From contig NZ_BBUZ01000042.1 of the NCBI RefSeq assembly GCF_001417735.1, positions 36,119-100,118 of the forward strand: a stretch of 64,000 nt of DNA. Reading direction: 5' to 3'. Numbering within the stretch: position 1 is the stretch's first letter; each line of letters opens with the position of its first letter. The translations under genes and the position numbers were made by a program. The DNA comes from Streptomyces sp. NBRC 110028. GTDB lineage: Bacteria; Actinomycetota; Actinomycetes; Streptomycetales; Streptomycetaceae. Of this stretch, positions 25,990 to 35,473 are shown piece after piece. The notes under the pieces are model-generated. The model saw only the letters and a program-made list of their open reading frames with translations. It had not been told where the DNA came from and did not search any database.

Positions 25990-26637
25990 TCAGGTCTCCG
26001 TGAGCTTGGCGCCGAGGGGTGCCACGAAGCCGTGGCCCGCTTGCCACCGCTCGATGGTCGTCTCCAGGAGGGCGCGCACAAACCCGACGAGGTCCAACTC
26101 GGGGTTGAGCAGCCACTGGATCTCGATGCCGTCGAGGAGTGCGACGAGTGCTCGGGCCTCTTGTTCGACCCGTTCCTCGGGAAGGGCGACCTGACCGGCC
26201 TCCTGAGCCTCGCGCAGGTGCGTGGCAAACTCGGCCACCACCTTGTTGTACCTGGCGACGAAGAATTCCCGTGCGGGATGCTCGGGATTCGACGCCTCCG
26301 TGGCAAGGGTCAGGAAGAGTTCGATGAAGCCACGGTGAGTGGTGTGGTACTCCATCAGCGTGCAGATGGAGCGAAAGTACTCCAGGCCCGTTCCGCTGAG
26401 CACCACCGCTTCGCGGTCCCAGTAGTCGAGGACAGCGGTGAGCAGCCCTTCCTTGTCCCCGAAGTGCTTGATCAGCGCCGCGTTGGTCACGCCGACCTCC
26501 GCCGCGATGTGGCGCAGGGACCCTGCCGCGTAGCCGTACTGGGCGAAGATTTTTGCAGCCGCCTCCACGATCTGCCGTCTGCGTTCGATGCCCTTGCGGT
26601 AGGGGCCTCGTGATGACTCCGAAGCCTGTTCTGCCAT
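25990..26637 (-). CDS. TetR-family regulator of the sugar operon
   Basis: 215 residues from ATG 26637. HTH region IVEAAAKIFAQYGYAAGSLR followed by HIAAEVGVTNAALIKHFGDK, then an all-alpha ligand domain (ALVALLDGIEIQWLLNPELD). The 560-bp gap to the divergent operon contains a 13-bp palindrome close to that operon's start, a good candidate for its operator. TetR-type control of a CUT1 sugar operon is less common than LacI or GntR. Confidence 0.85.
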   Translation of the reverse strand: MAEQASESSRGPYRKGIERRRQIVEAAAKIFAQYGYAAGSLRHIAAEVGVTNAALIKHFGDKEGLLTAVLDYWDREAVVLSGTGLEYFRSICTLMEYHTTHRGFIELFLTLATEASNPEHPAREFFVARYNKVVAEFATHLREAQEAGQVALPEERVEQEARALVALLDGIEIQWLLNPELDLVGFVRALLETTIERWQAGHGFVAPLGAKLTET

Positions 26638-27078
26638 AGCCAGTTGGCCCTTCCTCGTTGTGGTCCGATGGCGCAGTCCCAGCGCAGTTGGTCTTGGACG
26701 CGGTTCGCTCCTTCAGGTCCGGCATCCCGGGTCGGCTTGCCGAGCAGGCATCCGCACGGCTCCCCTTCGCAGCAGCCCCGCTGCCGATGCGTCCGTCGAC
26801 CCGGCAATGTGGCTCGCGGCCCGGCGAGGATGAATCCGTCTCGGCGTCGGCAGGCGGGCGGCAGCGGCCGCGGGCCTGGCCTCATCGCACGCCGCCTCCC
26901 GCGACCTGTCCGCAACAAGGCGATCTGCCGCCCTCCACGCGGTGGGACACGTGTCGGCATCCGGCATGTCCCCTCCCCGCAGCACTCTGTCGCCGTGCCA
27001 GATCTGAACATCGTTCGCCGAACCGGGCGAAAGGGAACGGTGTCAGATCCTGTCGTTCATCCCCTTGCCCAAAAGCTA

Positions 27079-27113
27079 CCACTCGCTTACTGTTCCGAAA
27101 AGTAAGCGGGTGG
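27079..27113. promoter_or_regulatory. palindromic operator upstream of sugar operon
   Basis: CCACTCGCTTACT (27079-27091) and AGTAAGCGGGTGG (27101-27113): 13-bp arms with one mismatch and a 9-bp centre, about 85 bp before the first gene. Likely target of the TetR regulator. Confidence 0.65.
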
Positions 27114-27195
27114 TTTCCATGTGATGCCCGCCACGTCAACCGTCTGCCTCGCGCCGTCAGCGCCGCCGGTTCAAGATCACACAGGAGTTCTCCAG

Positions 27196-28284
27196 GTGCC
27201 CTCATCGACTCCGACCGACACAGTCCAAGCCGCGAACTCCCGTCTCGGCGTGGGGTTCCTGGGCGCGGGCCCGGTGACGCAGGCGATCCATCTGCCGACA
27301 CTCTCTCGACTCACCGAGTTGTTCACCGTCGCCCATGTCATGGACGTCGACGCCGATGTCGCCTCTGCGGTCGCCGCCCGAGTCGGTGCCCGGCACACCC
27401 CCTCGGTGGAAGCCCTCCTCGCGGACCCGGGCGTGGATGTCGTCGCGGTCTGCAGCCCGCACCGGTTTCACGCGGAGCAGGTCATCGCCGCCTGCCGGGC
27501 GGGAAAGAAGGCCGTGCTGTGCGAGAAGCCCTTCGCGGTCTCGGTCGAGGAGGCCGCCCAGATCTCCGCGGTGTCCGCGGAGACAGGGGTGCCGATCGTC
27601 GTCGGGGCCATGCACGCGTTCGATCCAGGGTGGCTCGCAGCCGAGCAGCTGTGGGGCGACCTGCCCAAGACGGCCCACACCCTGCGCTCCTCGATCGTGC
27701 TGCCGCCGAACGCCCGCTTCGAGGACTTCGCGACCGAGGTCATCGCCCGCCCCAGCGCCAATGAGCCCGACACCACCGACCCGACGGTCATCGCGGCCAC
27801 GCTCGCGGGCGGCATCCTCGGCCTGGCGATCCACGACCTGCCCCTCGCGCGGCGCTTCGTGCCCTGCTTCGACGACCTCGCGGTCCTGCGCGCGGAGGTC
27901 GTCGAACCCGTGGGCTACATCTTCCTCCTCCGGGCCGGCGGCCGAACTGTCGAGCTCACCGCCCAGATGTCCTCCGGCGCGAGCGCCGCATGGAAGCCCG
28001 ACTGGACGTTCGAGGCCATCGGCCCGGATTCGTCGCTCAAGGTGACGTTCACGCCGTCGTACGTTCAAGCCGGCTCCGCTGTCGCCGAACTCACGGCACG
28101 CGGCCGTACCACCATCGCGGGTCCGTTCGGCCACAACGGCTACGAGGGCGAGTGGCGGCGTATCGCCGGAATCCTCCGGGGCACTGATCCGGCGCCCGGC
28201 GCGCCAGCACTCATCGACGACCTGAGCTTCGCCCTCGCCATCGCCGAGGGCGCCCGGACTCACATCCTGGAGGCTGCAGCATGA
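27196..28284 (+). CDS. Gfo/Idh/MocA-family dehydrogenase
   Basis: 362 residues from GTG 27196, with AGGAG nine bp upstream; the frame also opens at GTG 27121 without a ribosome site. Rossmann motif VGFLGAGPVTQAIHLPTLSR, DVVAVCSPHRFHAEQVIAAC and the family's catalytic lysine block VLCEKPFAVSVEEA. The C-terminal domain is present. NAD(P)-dependent oxidation of a sugar, polyol or inositol is expected. First gene of an eight-gene operon; its stop overlaps the next start. Confidence 0.88.
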   Translation: MPSSTPTDTVQAANSRLGVGFLGAGPVTQAIHLPTLSRLTELFTVAHVMDVDADVASAVAARVGARHTPSVEALLADPGVDVVAVCSPHRFHAEQVIAACRAGKKAVLCEKPFAVSVEEAAQISAVSAETGVPIVVGAMHAFDPGWLAAEQLWGDLPKTAHTLRSSIVLPPNARFEDFATEVIARPSANEPDTTDPTVIAATLAGGILGLAIHDLPLARRFVPCFDDLAVLRAEVVEPVGYIFLLRAGGRTVELTAQMSSGASAAWKPDWTFEAIGPDSSLKVTFTPSYVQAGSAVAELTARGRTTIAGPFGHNGYEGEWRRIAGILRGTDPAPGAPALIDDLSFALAIAEGARTHILEAAA

Positions 28285-29060
28285 CCGTCGCACTCACCGT
28301 CGACACGACGCAGGTCCCGGGACTGGCCGAGGTCACCGCCTCGCTTCCCCTCTCACTCGCCCCTGCTTCCTCGCCTGCGCAGCTCGCCGCCGTCACAGGC
28401 GCGCCCGGGTGGGCCGAGCGCGCCGAGGAGGCGTTGGCCGGCGGGGCCGTGGCCGTCGTCGTGGAGTCACCCTCCGCGGACAACGGAGCCGCACGGCTCG
28501 GGGTGGAAGCCGCCGCCCACACCGTGCTGGGCTGGGCCTTCGCTGCCAACCCCGGCGTGCTGGCAGCCGGCGACGCCGCCGGTCCGCTGCGGGAGCGAGC
28601 CGTTTTCGCCGACGCGCAGCTGCGTGTGCCTGCGGGCACCGATCTCGACGCCGCGATGCTCGACCTGCTCACCGCGACATCCCGCGTGGCCGGCGCCTTC
28701 GGCCTCCGCCGGACGCTCCACCGGGACCGCGACGGATGGCATGCTGCAGGCCGCCTCGACACGGGTGCCCCGTTGAGCCTCTCCGTCGTCGTGAGCAACG
28801 CCGCGCCCGCCTCGTTGCGGCTACGGCTGCTGACGGCGGACGGCGGTCTCACCGCCGCCGTTCCGGCACCGGACACGGCCGCACCGGCCGAAGTCCGGAT
28901 CCTCACACCTGACGGTGAACGCCTCCTGCCCACTCTGTGGGAAACATCCCGCCGCGCAAGCTGGCGGCGGGCCGTGGCAATCGCCACGGGGGCCACCGTC
29001 TGCAGCGACGTCGCCGAACTCCACCGCATCACCGCACTGGCCGTCGCACTGCGGGGCTGA
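28281..29060 (+). CDS. uncharacterised protein of the sugar operon
   Basis: 259 residues; ATG overlaps the previous stop by four bases. No signal peptide or Rossmann motif. The second half, LSVVVSNAAPASLRLRLLTA to RILTPDGERLLPTLWETSRR, is beta-rich and loosely like the C-terminal domain of Gfo/Idh/MocA proteins, so it could be an accessory or regulatory partner of the preceding dehydrogenase. The strict coupling suggests equal amounts of both proteins. I do not recognise the family. Confidence 0.7.
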   Translation: MTVALTVDTTQVPGLAEVTASLPLSLAPASSPAQLAAVTGAPGWAERAEEALAGGAVAVVVESPSADNGAARLGVEAAAHTVLGWAFAANPGVLAAGDAAGPLRERAVFADAQLRVPAGTDLDAAMLDLLTATSRVAGAFGLRRTLHRDRDGWHAAGRLDTGAPLSLSVVVSNAAPASLRLRLLTADGGLTAAVPAPDTAAPAEVRILTPDGERLLPTLWETSRRASWRRAVAIATGATVCSDVAELHRITALAVALRG

Positions 29061-29107
29061 GGTCACGCCGTTCCACCGCCGCCACTCTCCATGACGAAGG
29101 ACCAGCC

Positions 29108-30409
29108 ATGAACCCATCCCGAACCGCGTTCACCCGCCGCGGCTTCCTCGGACTCGCCGCTGCCGCTGCGGCCGCGCCCACCCTTTCCGCCTGCGGCGGC
29201 TCCTCGTCCTCCAGCAGGAACAGCATCGAGTTCTGGGACATGCCGTGGGCCACGCCCGCGTACAACACCGCAGCGAAGAAGATCACGCAGTCGTACGTCC
29301 CCGCCTCGGGCGACCTCAGAACGAACTACCAGATCATCCAGTGGAACAACTTCTACCAGACCTTCTCCTCGGCCATCGCCTCCAAGACAGGCCCGGCGGT
29401 CTCCACCGGCGCCGGCTTCCAGGCGTTCCAGTTCGAGCAGCAGGGGGCGATCGCGCACGCGGACAACGTCATCGATGCCCTGAAGAAGAACGGCCAGTAC
29501 GACGACTTCCTCCCGGGCGTCCTCGAACCGTTCAAGTCGGACAACGGCTACGTCGCCGTGCCGTGGCAGATGGACATGCGCGTGTTCTGGTACCGCAAGT
29601 CCCTGCTGGACAAGGCCGACGCCGCTGTCCCGACCGACTGGCCCTCACTGCTCCAGGCAGGCAAGGCCCTCAAGAAGGCGGGCGCGATCGGGTTCTGCAC
29701 CGGCTCCGGCGCAGGCAACAACATCGGCAACCACTTCCTCATCGCCATGATGCTCAACAACGGCGGCGGGGTCTGGACCCCCGACGGGCACGTGGACCTG
29801 CTGAACGACCGCAACGTCGAGGCCGTCGAGTTCGTCCGCGAACTGGTCTCGAACGGCGTCATCGATCCCGGGGCCGTGAGCTACACGACGAACAACATGG
29901 ACGCCCAGTGGAAGGACAAGCAGGCGGGCTTCGGGCTGTACGTGCTGGGCCTGCCGCAGCGCGTGGGCGACACCTCGGGGGACATCATCGCCGCGAGCCC
30001 ACTGACAGGACCGCACGGCGACAAGGCGGCCCTCGTCTTCCTGAACAACATCATGATGTACAAGAACACCCCGTCCCAGTCCTCGTCCGAGGCGTTCCTC
30101 GTCTACTACCTGGGCCGTATCAAGCAGCTGTGGCAGCAGAACCTCATGAACTCACTGCCGGTGTTCAAGTCCATCACCGCACTGCCCGAGTTCACCAAGG
30201 ACGCGAACAACGTCAGGATCCTCAAGGAGTACCAGCCGATCGCCAAGACGTCCGCCGCCCGCGGCACGGCCCTCAGCGCCAACCTCGCCGTCCTCGACGG
30301 CGGCCAGGCGATCAACCAGTTCACCCAGACGGTCCTGGGCGGCAAGACGGACGCGAAGAGCGCACTGCGCACGTTCCAGTCCGGCCTGCAGTCCGTCATC
30401 ACCTCCTGA
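29108..30409 (+). CDS. ABC sugar-binding lipoprotein (CUT1)
   Basis: 433 residues from ATG 29108 with AAGGA upstream; a longer frame opens at 28937. The N-terminus has twin arginines RRGFLGLAAAAAAAPTLSAC with a lipobox, so Tat export and lipid anchoring are likely. The body is a family-1 extracellular solute-binding protein (VPWQMDMRVFWYRKSLLDKA, GGGVWTPDGHVDLLND). It delivers a sugar to the two permeases that follow. Confidence 0.88.
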   Translation: MNPSRTAFTRRGFLGLAAAAAAAPTLSACGGSSSSSRNSIEFWDMPWATPAYNTAAKKITQSYVPASGDLRTNYQIIQWNNFYQTFSSAIASKTGPAVSTGAGFQAFQFEQQGAIAHADNVIDALKKNGQYDDFLPGVLEPFKSDNGYVAVPWQMDMRVFWYRKSLLDKADAAVPTDWPSLLQAGKALKKAGAIGFCTGSGAGNNIGNHFLIAMMLNNGGGVWTPDGHVDLLNDRNVEAVEFVRELVSNGVIDPGAVSYTTNNMDAQWKDKQAGFGLYVLGLPQRVGDTSGDIIAASPLTGPHGDKAALVFLNNIMMYKNTPSQSSSEAFLVYYLGRIKQLWQQNLMNSLPVFKSITALPEFTKDANNVRILKEYQPIAKTSAARGTALSANLAVLDGGQAINQFTQTVLGGKTDAKSALRTFQSGLQSVITS

Positions 30410-30423
30410 CGGGAGCCCCTTCC

Positions 30424-31386
30424 ATGACCACCACGACGAACGGGCTGGCCAAGGCCCGCCGCGGTGTGGCCCCCGGCGGTCCTGGCTGCGCCCCGGCGAA
30501 GCGTCATCCCACCAGCCCGCTCAGGGCACAGGCGACCAGAACGTTCTTCTGGCTCCTGCTGCCCTCGGTACTCCTGCTGGTTCTGATCAACGGCTACCCG
30601 CTGGTCTACGCCGCGATCCAGGCCACCCACAGCGGCTCGCTCATCGACGCCGGCCGCTTCGTCGGCCTGGAGAACTTCACACACGTCCTGACCTCTGCGG
30701 CGTTCTGGAAGGCTGCGGAGTTCACCGTGGTGTTCACGATCGTGGGCGTGTTCGGCTCGTGGCTCGTCGGCCTCGGCCTCGCCCTCCTCCTGCGCACCCG
30801 CATCCCTGCCCGCGGCGTGTTCAAGATCCTGCTGCTCCTGCCGTGGGTCGTGCCGATCGTGGTCTCCTCGACCGCGTGGAACTGGCTCGTCGCCACCCCG
30901 CAGAGCCCCGTCCCCGCCCTGTTGCACTCCCTCGGCCTGGGCACACCGCTCTTCCTCGCCGACCCCACCCTCGCTGCCGTCACGGTCTGCGTCTTCAAGG
31001 TCTGGGTCAGCTTCCCGTTCATGATGATGATGTCCGCCTCCGCGTTGGCCGCCGTCGACCCCAGCGTCTACGAGGCGGCGAGCATGGACGGAGCCGGCCG
31101 CTGGCAGCAGTTCACCAGGATCACGCTTCCGCTCATCGCACGCTCCACGTACATCTCGTGGATCCTCATGACGATCTTCTGCGTCAACGACTTCCCGACC
31201 ATCTACCTGCTCACCGGTGGCGGCCCGGCCGACGCGACCAACTCACTCGTCGTGTTCGCCTATCGCACCGTGTTCCAGAACTTCCAGACCGGCCCCGGTG
31301 TGGCTGTCGCGTTCCTCATGACCGTCACCCTCGTGGTCGTCTCCGCCGTCCTGTACCGCCAGATCCGAAAGTCGAGCGTCGAATGA
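30424..31386 (+). CDS. ABC sugar permease 1 (MalF-like)
   Basis: 320 residues, six membrane segments (for example TFFWLLLPSVLLLVLINGYP), and the EAA loop EAASMDGAGRWQQFTRITLP that contacts the ATPase. A Lys/Arg-rich cytoplasmic tail precedes the first segment. Overlaps the next gene by four bases. No ATPase gene is present in the operon, so a shared MsiK-type ATPase elsewhere in the genome is probably used. Confidence 0.9.
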   Translation: MTTTTNGLAKARRGVAPGGPGCAPAKRHPTSPLRAQATRTFFWLLLPSVLLLVLINGYPLVYAAIQATHSGSLIDAGRFVGLENFTHVLTSAAFWKAAEFTVVFTIVGVFGSWLVGLGLALLLRTRIPARGVFKILLLLPWVVPIVVSSTAWNWLVATPQSPVPALLHSLGLGTPLFLADPTLAAVTVCVFKVWVSFPFMMMMSASALAAVDPSVYEAASMDGAGRWQQFTRITLPLIARSTYISWILMTIFCVNDFPTIYLLTGGGPADATNSLVVFAYRTVFQNFQTGPGVAVAFLMTVTLVVVSAVLYRQIRKSSVE

Positions 31387-32276
31387 GCACCGTCCTGCAC
31401 ACCCAAGCCGCTGAAGCGGCCGACGGGGCCGCCGCAGGCGGCTCCCCCAGGCGCCGCACCGTCTTTGAGGCCGAAGTGCGCGGGCGCTGGTGGCGCTTCG
31501 CCCTGATGTTCGTGATCACCGCCGTCGTCCTCGTCCCCATCGCCGTCGTGGCCGTGCTCGCCTTCACCCCCGGCGCCACGAGCACGACCACCGGTTTCAC
31601 ATTCGAGAACTTCACCAACGTCTTCACCCAGACCCTGGCATCCACCTGGCTCGGCAACAGCCTCCTCGTCACGCTGGTCACCGTCGTCGTCTCCGTCGCG
31701 GTCGCCGCCCCGGCCGGGTATGTCCTGTCCCGCGGACGCTCAAAGGCCGTCTCGGGCTACTCCCTCCTGCTGTTCGTCATGCAGTCCCTGCCGGTCATCA
31801 CCTCAGTGGTGCCCCTGTTCATCCTGTTCGCCGACCTCGGCCTGGCGGACCACCTGCTCGGCGTCATCATCGTCTACGTCGCCTCGACCATGGCCGTCGC
31901 AACCTGGATGATGGCCGCCTACTACGACTCGATCCCCGTCAGTCTGGAGGAGGCTTCCTGGATCGACGGCTGCTCGGTGTTCGGCTCCTTCCTGAGGATC
32001 GTTCTGCGCAACAGCCTCCCAGGGGTGCTCTCCACCGCGATCTTCGCCTTCCTCCTCGCCTGGAACGACTACCTCGTCGCCATCGTGTTCCTGCGCACCG
32101 ACGTCAACTTCACCCTGCCCATCGGCGTCGAGTCCTTCTTCCAGCAGAACACCACCGACTGGGGCTCCGTCATGGCCCTCGCCGTGGTCATGATGCTCCC
32201 GCCCGTCGCCGTGTTCGCCACCCTCAACAGGTACTTCAGCGTCGGCGGCATCGGCGGCTCCCTCGCCGGCCGCTGA
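31383..32276 (+). CDS. ABC sugar permease 2 (MalG-like)
   Basis: 297 residues with six membrane segments and the EAA loop LEEASWIDGCSVFGSFLRIV. Start ATG overlaps the previous stop (ATGA). Partner of the preceding permease. Confidence 0.9.
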   Translation: MSTVLHTQAAEAADGAAAGGSPRRRTVFEAEVRGRWWRFALMFVITAVVLVPIAVVAVLAFTPGATSTTTGFTFENFTNVFTQTLASTWLGNSLLVTLVTVVVSVAVAAPAGYVLSRGRSKAVSGYSLLLFVMQSLPVITSVVPLFILFADLGLADHLLGVIIVYVASTMAVATWMMAAYYDSIPVSLEEASWIDGCSVFGSFLRIVLRNSLPGVLSTAIFAFLLAWNDYLVAIVFLRTDVNFTLPIGVESFFQQNTTDWGSVMALAVVMMLPPVAVFATLNRYFSVGGIGGSLAGR

Positions 32277-32333
32277 TCCCGAGCCCGCACGAACCTTCTC
32301 TGCGCACCACCACTGCCGAAGGAACACTTCCCC

Positions 32334-33089
32334 ATGGCCTGTTCAGTCCAGCTCTACACCGTCCGCAACGCCATCGCCGACGACCTTCCCGGGACCATCC
32401 GGCGCCTGGCCGAGATCGGCTACACCCAGGTCGAGCCCTACGACTTCGCACGCCTTGCCGACGCGCTGGCCGACGCGCTCACCGAGAACGGCATCAGCGC
32501 CCCGACCGGCCACGCCCCCCTGCTGTCCGGGAACCAGGACGAGATCTTCGCAGCCGCTCAGCGCCTCGGCATCGGTACCGTGATCGAGCCCTACGTCCCG
32601 GCCGAACACTGGCAGGATGCCGAGACCATCCGGCACACGGCCGCCGGGCTCAACCAAGCCGCCAGGAAGGCCGCCGAGCACGGCATCCGCGTCGGCTACC
32701 ACAACCACGACTGGGAACTCTCCTCGAAGATCGAGGGCAGCACGGCGCTCGAGTTCTTCGCCGCTCTGCTCGACCCCGAGCTCGTTCTCGAGATCGACAC
32801 CTACTGGGCCGCGGTCGGCGGCGAAGACCCCGCCGCACTGCTGGAGCGGCTCGGCGGACGGGTCGTTGCGCTCCACATCAAGGACGGGCCCGTCAACACC
32901 GACGTCCGAGCCCAGCTTCCCGCAGGCCAGGGCTCGATGGACATCTGGGATGTGATCGCCGCGGCGAAGTCCCTAAAGGTCCGCGTCGTCGAGTTCGACG
33001 ACTACGCGGGCGACATCTTCGACGGCGTCACCGCCTCGCTGCGCTACCTCCAGGCCGGCGCCCCGGCGGTGCAGGGGGCCGCGAAGTGA
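32334..33089 (+). CDS. sugar phosphate isomerase/epimerase (IolE-like TIM barrel)
   Basis: 251 residues, ATG 32334 with AAGGAA. Xylose-isomerase-like barrel: LYTVRNAIADDLPGTIRRLA, GYHNHDWELSS, VLEIDTYWAAVGG and ALHIKDGPV with metal ligands E, D and H. Works on a sugar or keto-sugar made by the dehydrogenases in the operon. Its stop overlaps the next gene's GTG. Confidence 0.85.
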   Translation: MACSVQLYTVRNAIADDLPGTIRRLAEIGYTQVEPYDFARLADALADALTENGISAPTGHAPLLSGNQDEIFAAAQRLGIGTVIEPYVPAEHWQDAETIRHTAAGLNQAARKAAEHGIRVGYHNHDWELSSKIEGSTALEFFAALLDPELVLEIDTYWAAVGGEDPAALLERLGGRVVALHIKDGPVNTDVRAQLPAGQGSMDIWDVIAAAKSLKVRVVEFDDYAGDIFDGVTASLRYLQAGAPAVQGAAK

Positions 33090-34216
33090 GCCGCCGCACG
33101 CTCGGTGTCGCAGTCATCGGGTACGCGTTCATGGGCAAGGCCCACTCGCAGGCCTGGCGGAACGTCCGCGCGTTCTTCGACATCCCGGCCGCCGAACAGA
33201 AAGTGCTCGTCGGCCGGGACGCCGAGCAGGTCTCAAAGGCCGCGGAGCACTACGGGTGGGCGGAATCCGCAACCGACTGGCAACAGGTCATCGGCCGCGA
33301 CGACATCGACATCGTGGACATCTGCGCCCCGGGCGCGCTGCACGCCGAGATCGCGATCGCGGCCCTCAAGGCCGGCAAACACGTGCTCGTGGAGAAGCCC
33401 CTGGCGAACACCATCGCCGAGTCCCAGGCCATGGCCGCGGCCGCAGGGGCCGCACGGAACAACGGGATCCAGTCGATGGTCGGGTTCAACTACCGACGCG
33501 TGCCGGCCCTCGCCCACGCCCGCCGGCTCATCGCCGCCGGCCGTCTCGGCACCGTCCGCGAGGTCCACGCGTCGTACCTGCAGGACTGGCTCGCCGACGA
33601 AGCCGCACCCATGACCTGGCGGCTTCGCAAGGAGACAGCCGGATCCGGAGCCCTGGGGGACATCGCCTCCCACGCGATCGACCAGGTCCAGTTCCTCCTC
33701 CGCGACACCGTCACCGATGTCTCAGCACGCCTGCACACCTTCACCCGCCGACGCCCCGGTCCCGACGGGGTCGAGGACGTCACGGTCGACGACGCCGCCT
33801 GGGCCACGCTGAGCCTGGCCGGCGGAGCCGTCGCCTCCGTCCACGCCTCACGGGTGGCCCTCGGACGCAAGAACTCGCTGCGGATCGAGATCTACGGCTC
33901 CAAGGGGTCCCTGGCATTCGACCTCGAACGGCTCAACGAACTCCAGTTCCTCGACGCGACAGCGGGTCCGGCCGAAGAACAGGGCCTCCGGCGGATCCTC
34001 GTCACCGAGCCCGGGCACCCCTACATGGACGCATGGTGGCCTGCCGGCCACACGATCGGCTGGGAGCACACCTTCACCCACCAGGCCCGTGACTTCCTCA
34101 CGGCCATCCGCGACGGCATCCCGCCCTCACCCTCGTTCGAAGACGGGCTGCAGGTCCAGCGCATCCTCGCCGCGATCGAGGCATCCGCTGCCACACCCGC
34201 CACCGTGCACCTGTAG
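33086..34216 (+). CDS. second Gfo/Idh/MocA-family dehydrogenase
   Basis: 376 residues from GTG 33086, overlapping the upstream stop. The frame opens far upstream, but the earlier part is antisense-like and not this protein. VAVIGYAFMGKAHSQAWRNV (Rossmann), DIVDICAPGALHAEIAIAAL and VLVEKPLANTIAES (catalytic Lys); GSGALGDIASHAIDQVQFLL is typical of inositol or glucoside 3-dehydrogenase relatives. Two such enzymes with two epimerases suggests an oxidise-isomerise-reduce or 3-keto-glycoside route. Confidence 0.88.
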   Translation: MSRRTLGVAVIGYAFMGKAHSQAWRNVRAFFDIPAAEQKVLVGRDAEQVSKAAEHYGWAESATDWQQVIGRDDIDIVDICAPGALHAEIAIAALKAGKHVLVEKPLANTIAESQAMAAAAGAARNNGIQSMVGFNYRRVPALAHARRLIAAGRLGTVREVHASYLQDWLADEAAPMTWRLRKETAGSGALGDIASHAIDQVQFLLRDTVTDVSARLHTFTRRRPGPDGVEDVTVDDAAWATLSLAGGAVASVHASRVALGRKNSLRIEIYGSKGSLAFDLERLNELQFLDATAGPAEEQGLRRILVTEPGHPYMDAWWPAGHTIGWEHTFTHQARDFLTAIRDGIPPSPSFEDGLQVQRILAAIEASAATPATVHL

Positions 34217-34314
34217 AGCACGCGAAACACCCCCCTTCCAGCCGCTGCCTCCCCCGCAGTCCCGCTTTCGGCGAAGACCGACCACGCGAGCCGACAACCC
34301 CCCGGAGAGCACCC

Positions 34315-35319
34315 ATGCCCCGCCCCTTCACCCTCTTCACCGGCCAATGGACCGACCTGACACTCGAGGAGGTGGCCCGGTACGCCTCCGACTGGGGCTA
34401 CGACGGTCTCGAGATCGCCGTCTCCGGCGAGCACCTGGACGCCTGGCGATGGGACGACGACACCTACATCGCCGAACGCCTGGACATCCTCGAACGCCAC
34501 GGCCTCAAACTCTGGGCGATCTCCAACCACCTCAAGGGCCAGGCGGTGTGCGACGACCCGATCGACTTCCGCCACCGGACCATCGTCGGCTCCCGGGTGT
34601 GGGGTGACGGCGACCCCGAGGGCGTCCGGACCCGCGCCGCGGAGGAGATGAAGAACACCGCCCGCCTCGCCCGCGCGCTCGGGGCGAAAACCGTGGTCGG
34701 TTTCACCGGATCGAGCATCTGGCACTATCTGGCGATGTTCCCGCCCGTACCGGCCGAAACCATCGAGGCCGGCTACCAGGACTTCGCCGAGCGGTGGAAC
34801 CCGATCCTGGACGTCTTCGACGAATGCGGCATCCGGTTCGCCCACGAGGTCCACCCGTCCGAGATCGCCTACGACTACTGGTCCACCCAGCGCGCACTGG
34901 AAGCCATAGGACACCGGGAGGCATTCGGCCTGAACTGGGACCCCTCCCACATGATCTGGCAGGGCATCGACCCCGTCGCCTTCATCACCGACTTCGCCGA
35001 CCGGATCTACCACGTCGACTGCAAGGACACCCGCATCCGCATGGGCAACGGCCGCGCGGGAATCCTCTCCTCCCACCTGCCCTGGGGAGATCCCCGCCGC
35101 GGCTGGGACTTCGTCTCCGCCGGCCGCGGTGACGTCCCTTGGGAAGACGCCTTCCGCGCCTTGGCCGCCATCGGCTACCAAGGACCGATCAGCATCGAGT
35201 GGGAGGACGCCGGCATGGACCGTCTCTACGGCGCGCCCGAAGCCCTCACCGCCCTCAAGAAGTACGACTTCGCCCCCGCCAGCGCCGCCTTCGACGCCGC
35301 CTTCGGCAAGCAGAGCTGA
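34315..35319 (+). CDS. second sugar phosphate isomerase/epimerase
   Basis: 334 residues with GGAGAG before the ATG. LFTGQWTDLTLEEVARYASD, HEVHPSEIAYDYWSTQRAL, GLNWDPSHMIWQGIDP and SIEWEDAGMDR carry the metal-binding E, D, H and E of xylose-isomerase-like barrels. Longer than the first and of a different subfamily. Last gene of the operon, after a 98-bp gap. Confidence 0.85.
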   Translation: MPRPFTLFTGQWTDLTLEEVARYASDWGYDGLEIAVSGEHLDAWRWDDDTYIAERLDILERHGLKLWAISNHLKGQAVCDDPIDFRHRTIVGSRVWGDGDPEGVRTRAAEEMKNTARLARALGAKTVVGFTGSSIWHYLAMFPPVPAETIEAGYQDFAERWNPILDVFDECGIRFAHEVHPSEIAYDYWSTQRALEAIGHREAFGLNWDPSHMIWQGIDPVAFITDFADRIYHVDCKDTRIRMGNGRAGILSSHLPWGDPRRGWDFVSAGRGDVPWEDAFRALAAIGYQGPISIEWEDAGMDRLYGAPEALTALKKYDFAPASAAFDAAFGKQS

Positions 35320-35473
35320 CCTCCTGCGCGGCTGCAACAGATGCCGGCGGCTGGTGGAAGGAGTCAACCGCCGCCGGCAAACAGTGCTCCGACTCCCGGC
35401 TGGCCGCCGAGGTCATCTTCAACCGCGGCTGGGCGACCTGTTCGTGACGCGTCGGGAGGGCCCGGTGGATGAG

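Noticed and set aside
28937..29107. Upstream extension of the sugar-binding protein
   Set aside because: Arg/His-rich sequence with no similarity. ATG 29108 has a ribosome site and starts a textbook lipoprotein signal.
29245..31386. 713-codon frame covering part of the binding protein and permease 1
   Set aside because: The first 390 codons are the wrong frame of the binding-protein gene; the permease starts at ATG 30424.
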